Counted from the first letter of the stretch, positions 34,567-43,475 are shown. The stretch is 64,000 nt of DNA from Marivita sp. (GCF_022763305.1 NZ_JALEGT010000010.1:62001-126000); one strand, 5' to 3'. Notes: generated by a model from the letters alone, not told the origin. Made by a program: numbers and translations.

Positions 34567-36168
34567 TCAGCTTGGCCCGATCATGAAGCATGTGACCTGA
34601 CGCGCCTGCAGCCTGCGGCAGGCGAGGTCGGCGGCTTCGCGGGTCAGGCCCATGAAATTCGCATCAAAGCCGCGCGCGCCGTTCACCACCTTGCGCAGCG
34701 ATCCATCCAGCGTCGCCATTTCCGCCAAAGCCGTTGTCAGCAGGGCTTTTTCGGCAGCATAGCGGCTTGGGTAGCGACCGACATTGATGCCCCAATGACG
34801 CCCCCCCGATGTAGAGATGCGGGTGACCACCTCGGCTTCACGCGGCTCGACCGGTTGGGCCTGTGCCGCTTGTTGTGCAGTGGCCGACGCAAGAACCAGC
34901 GTGCGTGGGCGGACGACGGGTTTGACGGATGCGGCGGGCGCAGCTTCCTGATCGGAGATGGCCGCCTCTACCGTGGCTGCGGACACCGGTGCCGCCATGG
35001 CCACTTGGGCCGAGGTCGCTGTCACCTCGCGCACTTCTGCGGTCTGCACTTCCTCAAGGACCGATTGGATGTCCTGCTTCAGCTCAGCCACCAGCGCATC
35101 CGGTAGTACCGGCTCTGCCACCGGCCGCGCAACCGGGCGCAGGCTGGTCTTGACCGATGCGGCCACGACGCGAATGGACTTGGCGCGCGTGTTGGTCGAC
35201 GGCGTCTGGCTGCGCGCTATGACAACCTCTTCCGTGGCCCCGGTGATGGGGCCGAGATAAGGCGGCTTGCGCGGTGTGCGCAGCGCCATCCGGCTGGGTG
35301 CCTTGCTGAAGCCGAGGTCCATGAGCTTGGCCACCTGCGCGTTGCGCGACGCCGTGGAATTGCCGCCGAACACGGTGACGATGATCCGCTCGCTTCCACG
35401 TTCGGCAGAGGCGACAAGGTTGAAACCGGCTGCGCGGGTGTAGCCCGTCTTGATCCCGTCGGCGCCCTTGTAGGCGTCAAGGAAGCGCCGGTTGGTGTTC
35501 GCAACGGCCTTGATCCCGGCATCGGTGCTGCGGCGCGAGAAGAGGTTGTAGTATTGCGGATAATCGTAAAGCAGGTGACGCCCGAGGATTGTCATGTCCC
35601 GCGCGGTGGACATGTGCCCGGATTCCGTCAGACCATGCGCGTTCTTGAAATTCGTTCGGGTCATGCCGAGCGCCTTGGCCGTGCGGTTCATCCGCCGTGC
35701 AAAGGCAGCTTCGGACCCGGCGATTGCCTCGCCCAACGCCGTTGCGGCGTCATTTGCGGATTTCACGGCAGCGGCGCGCACGAGGTAGCGCAGCTGGATC
35801 GTCGATCCGGATCGCAGCCCCAGCTTCGAGGGCGGTTCCGACGCGGCTTTGGAGGAGATGCGGACGGGGGTGTCCATGCTGATCTCGCCGTTCTGCACCG
35901 CCTCGAACACGACATAAAGCGTCATCATCTTGGTAAGAGAGGCGGGATGCAGCGGAGTGTCGGCGTTTTCGGAATGGATCACTTCGCCATTTCGCGCGTC
36001 CATCACCATAGCGGCGTAGGGTGCTGCCATAGCGCTGATGGGCACGAGAACCGCCAACCAGATTGCTGTGATCACATACAGGCCAATACGGCCCGGCTTT
36101 CTCCGCCGTCCTGTCACGATATCCGCCTTATCTGCCTCAAACCGCCGGATTTTTCCGGTCGGCATCAT
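34567..36168 (-). CDS. D-alanyl-D-alanine carboxypeptidase with C-terminal SPOR domain
   Basis: 533 residues. A basic cytoplasmic start and one hydrophobic segment (IGLYVITAIWLAVLVPISAMA, about 28-48) are a signal peptide or anchor. The penicillin-binding domain has all three motifs: SLTK (SxxK), SAN (SxN) and KTG in DGIKTGYTRAAGFN. A long Ala/Val/Pro-rich linker (about 310-440) leads to a SPOR domain beginning HWGINVGRYPSRYAAEKALLTTAL, which targets denuded peptidoglycan at division sites. It trims pentapeptides in the cell wall. Confidence 0.93.
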   Translation of the reverse strand: MMPTGKIRRFEADKADIVTGRRRKPGRIGLYVITAIWLAVLVPISAMAAPYAAMVMDARNGEVIHSENADTPLHPASLTKMMTLYVVFEAVQNGEISMDTPVRISSKAASEPPSKLGLRSGSTIQLRYLVRAAAVKSANDAATALGEAIAGSEAAFARRMNRTAKALGMTRTNFKNAHGLTESGHMSTARDMTILGRHLLYDYPQYYNLFSRRSTDAGIKAVANTNRRFLDAYKGADGIKTGYTRAAGFNLVASAERGSERIIVTVFGGNSTASRNAQVAKLMDLGFSKAPSRMALRTPRKPPYLGPITGATEEVVIARSQTPSTNTRAKSIRVVAASVKTSLRPVARPVAEPVLPDALVAELKQDIQSVLEEVQTAEVREVTATSAQVAMAAPVSAATVEAAISDQEAAPAASVKPVVRPRTLVLASATAQQAAQAQPVEPREAEVVTRISTSGGRHWGINVGRYPSRYAAEKALLTTALAEMATLDGSLRKVVNGARGFDANFMGLTREAADLACRRLQARQVTCFMIGPS

Positions 36169-36323
36169 TATTGTCTACGACAGTACCACATGCGAATTGG
36201 CCGATAAAGGCCTTATTTTTATATCTTTTTTCCCTGATTGGTCAGGCGAGGCCCCAAGATGTTGGGGGCATTTCGGATTGGACGACTAGGTCAGCCATTG
36301 TGGCAAGATTGTGGCAAACGGTG
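36169..36323 (-). promoter_or_regulatory. Leader of the DD-carboxypeptidase gene, with two small hairpins
   Basis: This gap separates two minus-strand genes. It contains CCTGA/TCAGG (near 36230-36245) and a six-bp stem CCCCAA/TTGGGG at 36252-36267 with a four-base loop. An AT-rich stretch with TATAAAAATA on the minus strand (about 36212-36224) may hold the -10 box. No protein or RNA gene is supported. Confidence 0.3.
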
Positions 36324-37022
36324 TCAGCCGATTTCCGCCACAAGCGGGGGCAAATCACTCAGATCGTCGATCCGGTGAAACCGGGGGTTGTCCGGCGGAT
36401 CGGCCTTCTCCAGGTCCCATTCGAGGTCATGCGGCACGAACACGCCCCAGCTTCCGGCAGCAACCGCCGGAACCACATCGGACTTCATCGAATTGCCCAC
36501 CATCATCGCCGCCTCGACACCTCCGGCCTGCCGACCAAACACATCGCGATAGGTGTCTGCCGACTTGTCCGACACGATGGCGACATCATCGAACAGTTCG
36601 CCCAGACCGGATTGAGCCAGCTTGCGCTCCTGGTGGAGAAGGTCGCCCTTGGTGATCAGGACAAGGCGATGGGTCTGTGCCAAGGTCTCGACGGTGGACT
36701 GAACATGCGGCAGCAATTCCACCGGGTGCGCCAGCATGTCCTGCCCGGCTTCAAGAATGTCGCGGATGACATGCCCGGGAACCGCCCCGTCCGTCACCTC
36801 GACGGCGGTCTCGATCATCGACAGCACAAAGCCTTTCACGCCGAACCCGTAGTGCCCGATGTTCCGCCGCTCTGCCGCGATCAGCCGTTCATGCAGGTGC
36901 GCCGCGTCGGTGTGATCGGCCAGAAGTGCTTCGAACCGGTCCTGTGTCAGCCGGAAAAAGCGCTCGTTGTGCCACAGCGTGTCGTCCGCATCGAAACCAA
37001 TTGTTTGCAGCTTTCGTGTCAT
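36324..37022 (-). CDS. HAD-superfamily hydrolase
   Basis: 232 residues. The catalytic DxDxT motif is IGFDADDTLWHN at the N-terminus, where the first Asp forms the phospho-intermediate; LVLITKGDLLHQ gives motif II (Thr) and the Lys; MVGNSMKSDVVPAVAAG supplies the metal-binding Asp. A helical cap lies between. It is probably a small-molecule phosphatase; the substrate is unknown. It is on its own, divergent from clpS. Confidence 0.9.
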   Translation of the reverse strand: MTRKLQTIGFDADDTLWHNERFFRLTQDRFEALLADHTDAAHLHERLIAAERRNIGHYGFGVKGFVLSMIETAVEVTDGAVPGHVIRDILEAGQDMLAHPVELLPHVQSTVETLAQTHRLVLITKGDLLHQERKLAQSGLGELFDDVAIVSDKSADTYRDVFGRQAGGVEAAMMVGNSMKSDVVPAVAAGSWGVFVPHDLEWDLEKADPPDNPRFHRIDDLSDLPPLVAEIG

Positions 37023-37107
37023 CGCGGCACATGCGCCTCTTTTCTCGCAGTCAGGACAGGTTATATAGAGCCATCAAGGATATGGAACCCGAGGTCCAGA
37101 CCCACGC

Positions 37108-37467
37108 ATGAGACAACTTTCGTCCAGCAACCAGTCGTCCCGCCCCATGGCCGGACCGCCGTCGAACGAGGACAACGAGACCGGTGTCGTCGTCCAGACG
37201 CGTGCCAAGACGAAACGCCCGCCGCTCTACAAGGTCATGCTGCTCAACGACGATTACACGCCGATGGAATTCGTCGTGCATGTGCTCGAGCGTTTCTTTG
37301 GCATGACCCATGCCCAAGCCTTTGAAATCATGTTGACCGTGCACAAGAAAGGTGTCGCGGTTGTGGGTGTGTTCAGCCACGAGATCGCGGAAACCAAGGT
37401 AGGGCAGGTGATGGATTTCGCCCGCCGCCATCAGCATCCGCTGCAATGCACCATGGAAAAGGAATAG
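37108..37467 (+). CDS. clpS: ATP-dependent Clp protease adaptor
   Basis: 119 residues. The N-terminal 35 residues are disordered-looking; the core begins [27 protein letters not shown] and has [22 protein letters not shown], the ClpS fold that delivers N-degron substrates to ClpA. ATGs at 37108 and 37147 are both in frame; the shorter form would match typical ClpS length. Confidence 0.94.
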   Translation: MRQLSSSNQSSRPMAGPPSNEDNETGVVVQTRAKTKRPPLYKVMLLNDDYTPMEFVVHVLERFFGMTHAQAFEIMLTVHKKGVAVVGVFSHEIAETKVGQVMDFARRHQHPLQCTMEKE

Positions 37468-37491
37468 CCGGGGTTCGCCCCCGGATCGCCC

Positions 37492-38505
37492 ATGACATTT
37501 GCCAGATTAGCCCACGCGGTCGAGACCGGCGCCCTGACCTTGCCGGACGATCTGCGTCTGGTGTGTCTCGAACCGAATCCCGATGCCGACCCGGGTATGC
37601 TTCCGGTCCGGGACATCACCGTCCAGCAGACCTTCAAACCCGCATTCGATCATTTCGAGTCTCTTGGCCTGACCGTCACGACCGAGGCGACAGGGGCTGC
37701 GGATGTCGTTCATGTGACCCTGCCCCGCAGCAGAGAACTGGCGCGTGGTCTCATCGCGCAGGCCGAGCGGCTGGCGGAAGGGGGCCTCGTGATCGTCGAT
37801 GGCGCCAAGACCGACGGGATCGACGCGATCCTGAAATTCGCGAAGAGCCGCGTCGCCATCGAAGGCCAGATGTCCAAGGCGCATGGCAAGATTTTCTGGT
37901 TCTCTGCAGCAGATGCCTTTCGGGACTGTGCCTTGCCCGTTCCGGCTCCTGTGTTGGATGGCTGGATCACGCAGCCGGGTGTGTTCTCGGCCGATGGTCC
38001 GGATGCAGGGTCCGAGGCGCTTGTGGCCGTTCTGCCGAAAACGCTCAAGGGGCGCGGCGCGGATCTGGGCGGCGGCTGGGGGTATCTCACCCGTCATCTG
38101 CGGGACCTGTCCGGCGTCACCCATGTCGATCTGGTCGAGGCGGACAGGCGCGCGCTGACCTGCGCGCGGCTGAACCTCGGCGAAGACCGCGTCAGCCTTC
38201 ATTGGGCGGATGCAACGACCTGGGGCACCCCGGCCAGCCTCGACTGGGTTGTGATGAACCCGCCCTTCCACACAAGCCGGACACCTGACGCGTCGCTGGG
38301 GCAGGACTTCATCCGGTCTGCCGCGCGTCTGCTCAGGCCAAAGGGCTCGCTGGTGATGGTCGCGAACCGGCACTTGCCTTACGAAACCACGCTGGCCAGC
38401 GCGTTTCAGCAGGTGCAGGAACTGGACGGCGACACCCGCTTCAAGGTACTTCAGGCAGACGCGCCGATCACCTCTGACAAAAAGACCCGCGTGAAACGAC
38501 GCTGA
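37492..38505 (+). CDS. Class I SAM-dependent methyltransferase, RsmC-like
   Basis: 337 residues. The C-terminal half is a Rossmann methyltransferase with KGRGADLGGGWGYLTRHL (SAM loop, GxGxG-like), VDLVEADRRALTCARLNL and the N6-adenine/guanine-type catalytic motif DWVVMNPPFHTSR (NPPF). The N-terminal half is a related degenerate domain, as in RsmC/RlmG, which methylate guanine in ribosomal RNA. It starts 24 bp after clpS. Confidence 0.88.
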   Translation: MTFARLAHAVETGALTLPDDLRLVCLEPNPDADPGMLPVRDITVQQTFKPAFDHFESLGLTVTTEATGAADVVHVTLPRSRELARGLIAQAERLAEGGLVIVDGAKTDGIDAILKFAKSRVAIEGQMSKAHGKIFWFSAADAFRDCALPVPAPVLDGWITQPGVFSADGPDAGSEALVAVLPKTLKGRGADLGGGWGYLTRHLRDLSGVTHVDLVEADRRALTCARLNLGEDRVSLHWADATTWGTPASLDWVVMNPPFHTSRTPDASLGQDFIRSAARLLRPKGSLVMVANRHLPYETTLASAFQQVQELDGDTRFKVLQADAPITSDKKTRVKRR

Positions 38506-38517
38506 GGGAGACCCGGA

Positions 38518-39321
38518 ATGTCATTCTCCATCGAAGGCAAGACAGCCATCGTCACCGGTGCCGCCAACGGGGTCGGACTGGCCATTGCCCGCCATTTCGT
38601 CGATCAGGGGGCGAATGTCATGTTCGCCGATATGGACGAGGCCCGACTGTCGCATGAATGCGGTGCCATCGTCGAGGAAGACGGCAACATTCGCTATTTC
38701 GCAGGCGATCTGCGAGAACGGCTGACGCTGGCGAACCTGCTGTCCGCCACGATCGACGCCTTCGATCGCGTCGACATCCTCGTGAATGGCAGCCGGCAGG
38801 TGTTGCCCTCCGATCCGCTCGATCTGGACGATGGTACACTGGAAGCGTTGATGATGCAGAACGTCACCAACACATTCCGCCTGTCGCAGATGGTGGCCAA
38901 GCGGATGATCAAACAGGCCGCCGACAAGCAAGACGGACAGGCAGGCGCCATCGTGAACCTGTCCTCGATTGCGTCCCGACGCACGCAGCCCGAATTGCTG
39001 GGCTTCTCGGTGTCGATGGCGGCGTTGGATCAACTCACGCGCTCGCTGGCCGTCTCGCTGGCCGAACACCGCATTCGGGTCAATTCGGTCGCTCTTGGGT
39101 CAGTCATGTCGGCAAGCCTTTCGCAGGCGCTCAAGGAACATGACGACTACCGCAAGGAGATCGAAGGCCACACGCCGCTTGCCCGTATCGCAAGCCCGGC
39201 AGAGCTCACTCAGGCGGTACAGTTTCTAGCGTCTGAGAGCGCGGGCTTCATCACCGGTCAAATCATGACCGTGGATGGCGGACGCACCCTGATCGACCCG
39301 GTGGGCGCCCCGGCGCACTGA
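38518..39321 (+). CDS. SDR-family protein with the catalytic Tyr and Lys replaced
   Basis: 267 residues. The cofactor loop TGAANGVGLAIARHFVDQGANVMFADMDE and the C-terminal ITGQIMTVDGG are typical of classical short-chain dehydrogenases. At the active site the expected YxxxK is instead F163-S-V-S-M167 (GFSVSMAALDQLTRSLAVSL). The Ser of NLSSIASRR is kept. Without Tyr and Lys, ordinary hydride-transfer chemistry is unlikely; a binding or structural role is possible. It lies 12 bp after the methyltransferase, on the same strand, and 88 bp before hemF. Confidence 0.87.
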   Translation: MSFSIEGKTAIVTGAANGVGLAIARHFVDQGANVMFADMDEARLSHECGAIVEEDGNIRYFAGDLRERLTLANLLSATIDAFDRVDILVNGSRQVLPSDPLDLDDGTLEALMMQNVTNTFRLSQMVAKRMIKQAADKQDGQAGAIVNLSSIASRRTQPELLGFSVSMAALDQLTRSLAVSLAEHRIRVNSVALGSVMSASLSQALKEHDDYRKEIEGHTPLARIASPAELTQAVQFLASESAGFITGQIMTVDGGRTLIDPVGAPAH

Positions 39322-39379
39322 CCGATTTCGCCGCACCGACACAAAGGTCGAGTGGCTTGTGCTTCTCGTATGGCGCTGT

Positions 39380-39406
39380 ACTGTCCTGTCAGAAATATGG
39401 GACAGT
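39380..39406. promoter_or_regulatory. Inverted repeat immediately upstream of hemF
   Basis: ACTGTCC at 39380-39386 and GGACAGT at 39400-39406 form a perfect 7-bp inverted repeat with a 13-bp spacer, ending three bases before the hemF ATG. The same stretch contains TGT-N12-ACA (39387-39404), the PpsR/CrtJ format, but that pattern is short enough to occur by chance. It overlaps the ribosome site region, so it could act in DNA or in RNA. Confidence 0.4.
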
Positions 39407-39409
39407 GAT

Positions 39410-40303
39410 ATGACGGAAAATTTTGACACCGAAAAAGCGCGCGCAGCTGCCTGGTTCCGGGAGTTGCGCGACCAGATCGTGGCAGCGTTCGAAGGGCTTG
39501 AAGACAGCCACGACACCGGACCGCTGAGCGATGCGGCTCCGGGGCGCTTTGACGTGACCGAGACAAAGCGTACATCGGATGACGGTTCTGATGCCGGCGG
39601 CGGTTTGATGAGCGTGATGCGCGGCGGTCGGGTGTTCGAGAAGATCGGAGTCAATGTCTCCACCGTCTATGGCACTCTGGGCGAACGGGCGCAGCACGCG
39701 ATGGCGGCGCGCAAGGGCATTCCCGGGATGAAGGACGATCCGCGCTTCTGGGCCTCGGGCATCAGCCTCGTTGCCCATATGCAGAACCCCCATTGCCCTG
39801 CCGTACATATGAATACGCGGATGTTCTGGACGCCCCATGCCTGGTGGTTCGGCGGCGGTTCCGACCTCAACCCCTGCATCGAATATGCCGAGGACACGCA
39901 GCATTTCCACGACACGCAGAAACAGCATCTCGATCCGCACGGAAAGGCGCATTATCCGCGCCTCAAGGAATGGGCGGACGAGTATTTCTACGTGCCGCAT
40001 CGCGGCCGGGCGCGCGGCGTTGGCGGGATCTTCATGGACGACCACAACACCGGCGATTGGGAACAAGACTTCTCCCTGACGCAGGACATCGGCCGCGCCT
40101 TCCTGCCCGCCTTTGTGCCGCTTGTGGAAAAGCGCCGCGTGCAGGATTGGTCTGACGCGGACAAGGATGCCCAGCTTGTGCATCGCGGGCTCTATGCCGA
40201 ATACAATCTCGTCTACGATAGGGGCACGAAATTCGGGCTTGAAACCGGGCACGACGCAAACGCCGTTCTGATGAGCCTCCCGCCGCTGGCGAAGTGGGTC
40301 TGA
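39410..40303 (+). CDS. hemF: Oxygen-dependent coproporphyrinogen III oxidase
   Basis: 297 residues. Family signature stretches are KRTSDDGSDAGGGLMSVMRGGRVFEKIGVNVS, MNTRMFWTPHAWWFGGGSDLNP, DEYFYVPHRGRARGVGGIFMDD and YAEYNLVYDRGTKFGLETG. It converts coproporphyrinogen III to protoporphyrinogen IX using oxygen in the cytoplasm. The ATG at 39410 follows GGGACA; an earlier ATG at 39359 is out of family range. The anaerobic counterpart hemN is at 50188-51543. Confidence 0.95.
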   Translation: MTENFDTEKARAAAWFRELRDQIVAAFEGLEDSHDTGPLSDAAPGRFDVTETKRTSDDGSDAGGGLMSVMRGGRVFEKIGVNVSTVYGTLGERAQHAMAARKGIPGMKDDPRFWASGISLVAHMQNPHCPAVHMNTRMFWTPHAWWFGGGSDLNPCIEYAEDTQHFHDTQKQHLDPHGKAHYPRLKEWADEYFYVPHRGRARGVGGIFMDDHNTGDWEQDFSLTQDIGRAFLPAFVPLVEKRRVQDWSDADKDAQLVHRGLYAEYNLVYDRGTKFGLETGHDANAVLMSLPPLAKWV

Positions 40304-40306
40304 GGA

Positions 40307-40852
40307 TCAGGCGTCGCGCCATGTCCCCGGCGCGATGCCGTCCAGTGACCATTCGCCAACGGACCACCGCACCAGCCGCAGGCAGGGCAGTCCGACATGC
40401 GCCGTCATCCGGCGCACCTGCCGGTTGCGGCCTTCGGTGATGGTCAGCCTCAGCCACGCATCCGGCACGGTCTTGCGGTAGCGGACGGGCGGGTCTCGTT
40501 CCCACAGGTCTGGCGGCGCGATCAGCTCAACCTGTGCCGGTCGGGTTGGGCCATCCTTGAGAACAACGCCTGCGCGCAACTGCTCAAGCTGGCCCTCGGT
40601 CGGTGTGCCTTCGACCTGCGCGAGGTAGGTCTTGGGTGACCGGAACTTGGGATTGCTGATTTTGGCCTGCAATTTCCCATTGTCGGTCAGCACCATAAGC
40701 CCTTCGCTGTCGCGGTCCAGCCGTCCTGCGGGATAGACGCCGGGCACTGTGATGAACTCCGACAGGGTGCGCCGCGCCGTGCCTTCGGTGCCTTTGTCGG
40801 TGAACTGCGACAGCACATCGAAGGGCTTGTTGAACAGGATCACACGAGTCAT
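40307..40852 (-). CDS. rluE: Pseudouridine synthase, RsuA/RluE type
   Basis: 181 residues, without the S4 domain, which is the RluE form. The catalytic motif is [20 protein letters not shown] (Asp in GRLD); [10 protein letters not shown] and [25 protein letters not shown] also match. RluE isomerises one uridine of 23S rRNA. Its ATG overlaps the stop of tadA (ATGA), so the two RNA-modifying genes form an operon; it ends three bases from the convergent hemF. Confidence 0.9.
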   Translation of the reverse strand: MTRVILFNKPFDVLSQFTDKGTEGTARRTLSEFITVPGVYPAGRLDRDSEGLMVLTDNGKLQAKISNPKFRSPKTYLAQVEGTPTEGQLEQLRAGVVLKDGPTRPAQVELIAPPDLWERDPPVRYRKTVPDAWLRLTITEGRNRQVRRMTAHVGLPCLRLVRWSVGEWSLDGIAPGTWRDA

Positions 40853-41307
40853 GAGCCCGCTCCGCGTTTGGCGGCAAAGAAATCGACAAGGAGTGTTTCG
40901 GCTTCGGATGCGCTCACTCCATCATATATGTCGGGCACATGGTGGCACTGCGGATGCGAAAATACCCGCGCCCCATGCGCCACGCCGCCGGATTTGGTGT
41001 CCTGCGCCCCATAATAGAGCCGCCTGATCCGGGCATTCGCGATAGCACCCGCGCACATCGGGCAAGGCTCCAGCGTCACGTAGAGATCGTGATCGGTAAG
41101 CCGCTCCACCCCCAGAAGGGCGCAGGCATCGCGGATCGCCAGCATCTCGGCATGGGCGGTAGGGTCGTTCAATTCGCGTGTGCGATTTCCCGCCGCGGAA
41201 ATCACCGTGCCGTCACCGGCAACGACGACGGCGCCCACGGGCACTTCCCCCCGGTCGGCAGCCTCGCGCGCCTGGTCCAGCGCCAGCGACATGTTGGATC
41301 GGAACAT
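40849..41307 (-). CDS. tadA: tRNA-specific adenosine deaminase
   Basis: 152 residues. The zinc and proton-shuttle motif is [13 protein letters not shown] (HAE) and the second metal motif is [24 protein letters not shown] (PCxxC). TadA converts A34 to inosine in tRNA-Arg(ACG). I place the start at the ATG at 41305-41307 ([10 protein letters not shown]) because GGGAGGG lies just upstream; the frame is open far beyond but this extension is antisense to rluB. Confidence 0.93.
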   Translation of the reverse strand: MFRSNMSLALDQAREAADRGEVPVGAVVVAGDGTVISAAGNRTRELNDPTAHAEMLAIRDACALLGVERLTDHDLYVTLEPCPMCAGAIANARIRRLYYGAQDTKSGGVAHGARVFSHPQCHHVPDIYDGVSASEAETLLVDFFAAKRGAGS

Positions 41308-41373
41308 CATCCCTCCCACATAGACCGCGCAATCGGCTTTCCCAAGGGCCTGAATTGGACTAAGCCGCAAGGC

Positions 41374-42198
41374 ATGACCCAGAACCCGCCCCCCGGTGAT
41401 CGCATCGCCAAAGTCATTGCCCGCGCCGGGATCGCCAGCCGCCGCGAAGCCGAGCAACTGATCCTGCAGGGCCGCGTGTCCGTGAATGGCAAGGTCATCA
41501 CCAGCCCAGCGCTGAACGTGACCGCGTCGGACAAGGTGGTGGTCAACGGCAAGGTGATCGGGACACCGGACGAGCCGCGTATGTGGCTCTATCACAAGCC
41601 TGTGGGCCTTGTGACCACAACCAAGGACGAGCAGGGCCGACCGACGATCTTCGACAACCTGCCCGAGGACATGCCGAGGGTCATGAGCGTCGGACGTCTG
41701 GACCTCAACTCCGAAGGTCTGCTTCTTCTGACCAATGACGGCGGAATCAAGCGCAAACTCGAACTGCCGTCGACCGGCTGGCTGCGCAAGTACCGTGTCC
41801 GCGTCAAGGGGCAGCCAAGCGATGCCATGCTCGAGCCGTTGCGCAAAGGCATGGTCATCGACGGAGAGCGTTTTCAGCCGATGATCGTGTCGCTGGACCG
41901 GCAGCAGGGCGCCAATGCCTGGTTGACCGTTGGCCTGCGCGAGGGCAAGAACCGCGAGATCCGGCGCGCGATGGCGGATATCGGTCTGACGGTGAACCGC
42001 CTGATCCGGATTTCCTACGGTCCCTTCCAGTTGGGACAGCTCAAATCGGGGGCCGTCGACGAGCTGCGCCGCAAGGTGGTCCGCGATCAGCTGGGTCTTG
42101 ATCTGCCCAATGCTGAAGAATCAGGCAAGCCTCTGAAAACCAAGGGAAATGCGGTCAAGCGCAAGCCGCGCCCGAAACCGTCGGGCAAGACTCCCTGA
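41374..42198 (+). CDS. rluB: 23S rRNA pseudouridine synthase, RluB type
   Basis: 274 residues. An S4 RNA-binding domain (RIAKVIARAGIASRREAEQLILQGRVSVNGK) is followed by the catalytic core with SVGRLDLNSEGLLLLTNDGG and LREGKNREIRRAMADIGLTVNRLIR, and a basic C-terminal tail (KRKPRPKPSGK) that likely contacts RNA. The start at 41374 gives MTQNPPPGDRIAK directly before the S4 domain. It is divergent from tadA-rluE, bringing three RNA-base modifiers together. Confidence 0.92.
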   Translation: MTQNPPPGDRIAKVIARAGIASRREAEQLILQGRVSVNGKVITSPALNVTASDKVVVNGKVIGTPDEPRMWLYHKPVGLVTTTKDEQGRPTIFDNLPEDMPRVMSVGRLDLNSEGLLLLTNDGGIKRKLELPSTGWLRKYRVRVKGQPSDAMLEPLRKGMVIDGERFQPMIVSLDRQQGANAWLTVGLREGKNREIRRAMADIGLTVNRLIRISYGPFQLGQLKSGAVDELRRKVVRDQLGLDLPNAEESGKPLKTKGNAVKRKPRPKPSGKTP

Positions 42199-42251
42199 TC
42201 TTTCCCTTTTAACGCCCATTTTCCGCCCGTTTTCCTCGCGAAATACGGGTC

Positions 42252-42449
42252 ATGTTGATCACGTTCATCACCTCTGCCGTGCTTGTGGTTTCCGTTCTGC
42301 TGGTTCTGTCGAACTTGGGGACGGTCGCCGATGACACGTCCAAGGCGCTCCGCGGTGCGGTGCAGCGCCTGCGCACAACCGGTGCAATGGCCTCATGGGT
42401 GGCGTTTGCGATCCTCTGGCTGACCATTTTTGCCTTGGGGCTGTTGTGA
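42252..42449 (+). CDS. Small membrane protein, 65 residues, first gene of the XpaC/TelA locus
   Basis: Two hydrophobic helices (about residues 2-22, VLVVSVLLVLSNLGTV region, and 46-65, MASWVAFAILWLTIFALGLL) flank a short basic amphipathic segment KALRGAVQRLRTTG. The C-terminus ends inside the second helix. The stop TGA at 42447-42449 overlaps the ATG of the next gene, so they are coupled. No family is recognised. Its place at the head of a membrane-stress locus suggests a partner of the XpaC-like protein that follows. Confidence 0.65.
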   Translation: MLITFITSAVLVVSVLLVLSNLGTVADDTSKALRGAVQRLRTTGAMASWVAFAILWLTIFALGLL

Positions 42450-43303
42450 TGCGGTCCCGGATCCAGAGCTTGATCGACCATCAGCGCAACGCGGCGCTGG
42501 GCCAGGTGGCTCCGGCCGAGGACGTGCCGGTTGGCTTCATGGTGCTGGCCACATGTCCGCTGATTCTCTGGTTGCTGGACGGTACGGTGGCGGGGTTTGC
42601 CTCGGCCATCCTGATCATCGCGCTGTTCGGTGTGGGACTGCTGTGTCTCTCAGTCGGGCAAAAGGCGCATATCGCCTACGATCTGGCCGAAGTCGCGCCG
42701 CGCCCCAAGATTCCCTTCAAGCTGATCGGCAGCAGCATCGTTGCCATGGTCGTGGGCCTTCTGGCCACCACGAAGATCGCGGTCCCTGCAGTGCCATTGG
42801 TGATTGCGCTCTCGACCTTCATCCTCTGTCTCATCTCTTTCGGTCTCGATCCGATGCGGGACAAGGGGATGGACAATCCGATCACGCGCCTGAGGATCAT
42901 CAACACACATCTCTATCAGGAGTTCGATGACCGCTGCGAAGAACTGCTGCTTGCTCTGGCGCGTCTTCACGAGGATGACCTTTACGAACGCACACGGGTT
43001 GCGGTGAACACGATCATGGGTCTTCTGGGCACCATCGACGTGGCAACACCGACGCTGCAACGCATTGCGCCCTCCGTGACCAAGCTGATCGACAAGATGC
43101 AGGTCGAGGTGAACGCCCTGAGCGAAGCCCCGGATGGCAAGCTGACGCCGTTCCAGCGGCGCAAGTTTCTCATCAAGATCCAGACGCTTGTGGATACGTT
43201 CGAAACCCGCGCCCGGCAGCGTGGGATCGGCGAGGGGCGTGACAATTTCGAGCTCCAGACCGATCTTCTGTTCAACCGGATGAACCGCTACCACGCGGCA
43301 TGA
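42449..43303 (+). CDS. XpaC-like membrane protein with coiled-coil C-terminus
   Basis: 284 residues. Four hydrophobic segments in two pairs (PVGFMVLATCPLILWLL, GFASAILIIALFGVGLLCL, LIGSSIVAMVVGLLATTKIAV, LVIALSTFILCLISFGL) are followed by LDPMRDKGMDN, then helical, charged sequence with heptad character to the end. The GLDPMRDKGM motif recurs as GIDPMRDKGM in the XpaC-family gene at 43476, in the same place after a hydrophobic pair, so I read the two as distant paralogues. I do not know a function for this longer, four-segment form. Confidence 0.72.
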   Translation: MRSRIQSLIDHQRNAALGQVAPAEDVPVGFMVLATCPLILWLLDGTVAGFASAILIIALFGVGLLCLSVGQKAHIAYDLAEVAPRPKIPFKLIGSSIVAMVVGLLATTKIAVPAVPLVIALSTFILCLISFGLDPMRDKGMDNPITRLRIINTHLYQEFDDRCEELLLALARLHEDDLYERTRVAVNTIMGLLGTIDVATPTLQRIAPSVTKLIDKMQVEVNALSEAPDGKLTPFQRRKFLIKIQTLVDTFETRARQRGIGEGRDNFELQTDLLFNRMNRYHAA

Positions 43304-43383
43304 GCGGAACTGCGCCGACTTCCCCCTAGCAAGCCATAGGCACATCCCCTAAGTTGCGTTCAGGACTTGGGAAAGGGGATCTC

Positions 43384-43473
43384 ATGACGGGTGCCGGCCT
43401 GAAAAAAGTCAGCTACGCCTTGCTGCTTGTCGTCTTGTTCGGGGTCGCCAGCGGCTGGCTCGGGGGACTGTAG
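43384..43473 (+). CDS. Transmembrane microprotein, 29 residues
   Basis: ATG at 43384 preceded by AAAGGGG at five bases; the product starts MTGAGLKKVSYALLLVVLFG and ends VASGWLGGL, a single membrane helix with two lysines before it (lysines inside). The stop is two bases before the ATG of the XpaC gene, so translation is probably coupled. The strong ribosome site, tight fit between two operon genes and clean helix argue for a real gene, though the length allows chance. Confidence 0.55.
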   Translation: MTGAGLKKVSYALLLVVLFGVASGWLGGL

Positions 43474-43475
43474 CC

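Noticed and set aside
39387..39404. TGT-N12-ACA as proof of PpsR control and photosynthetic lifestyle
   Set aside because: Six fixed bases match about once in 4096 positions by chance, and no photosynthesis gene lies in the window.
40939..41373. Upstream extension of the rluB frame
   Set aside because: It is antisense to tadA, and the S4 domain starts just after the ATG at 41374.
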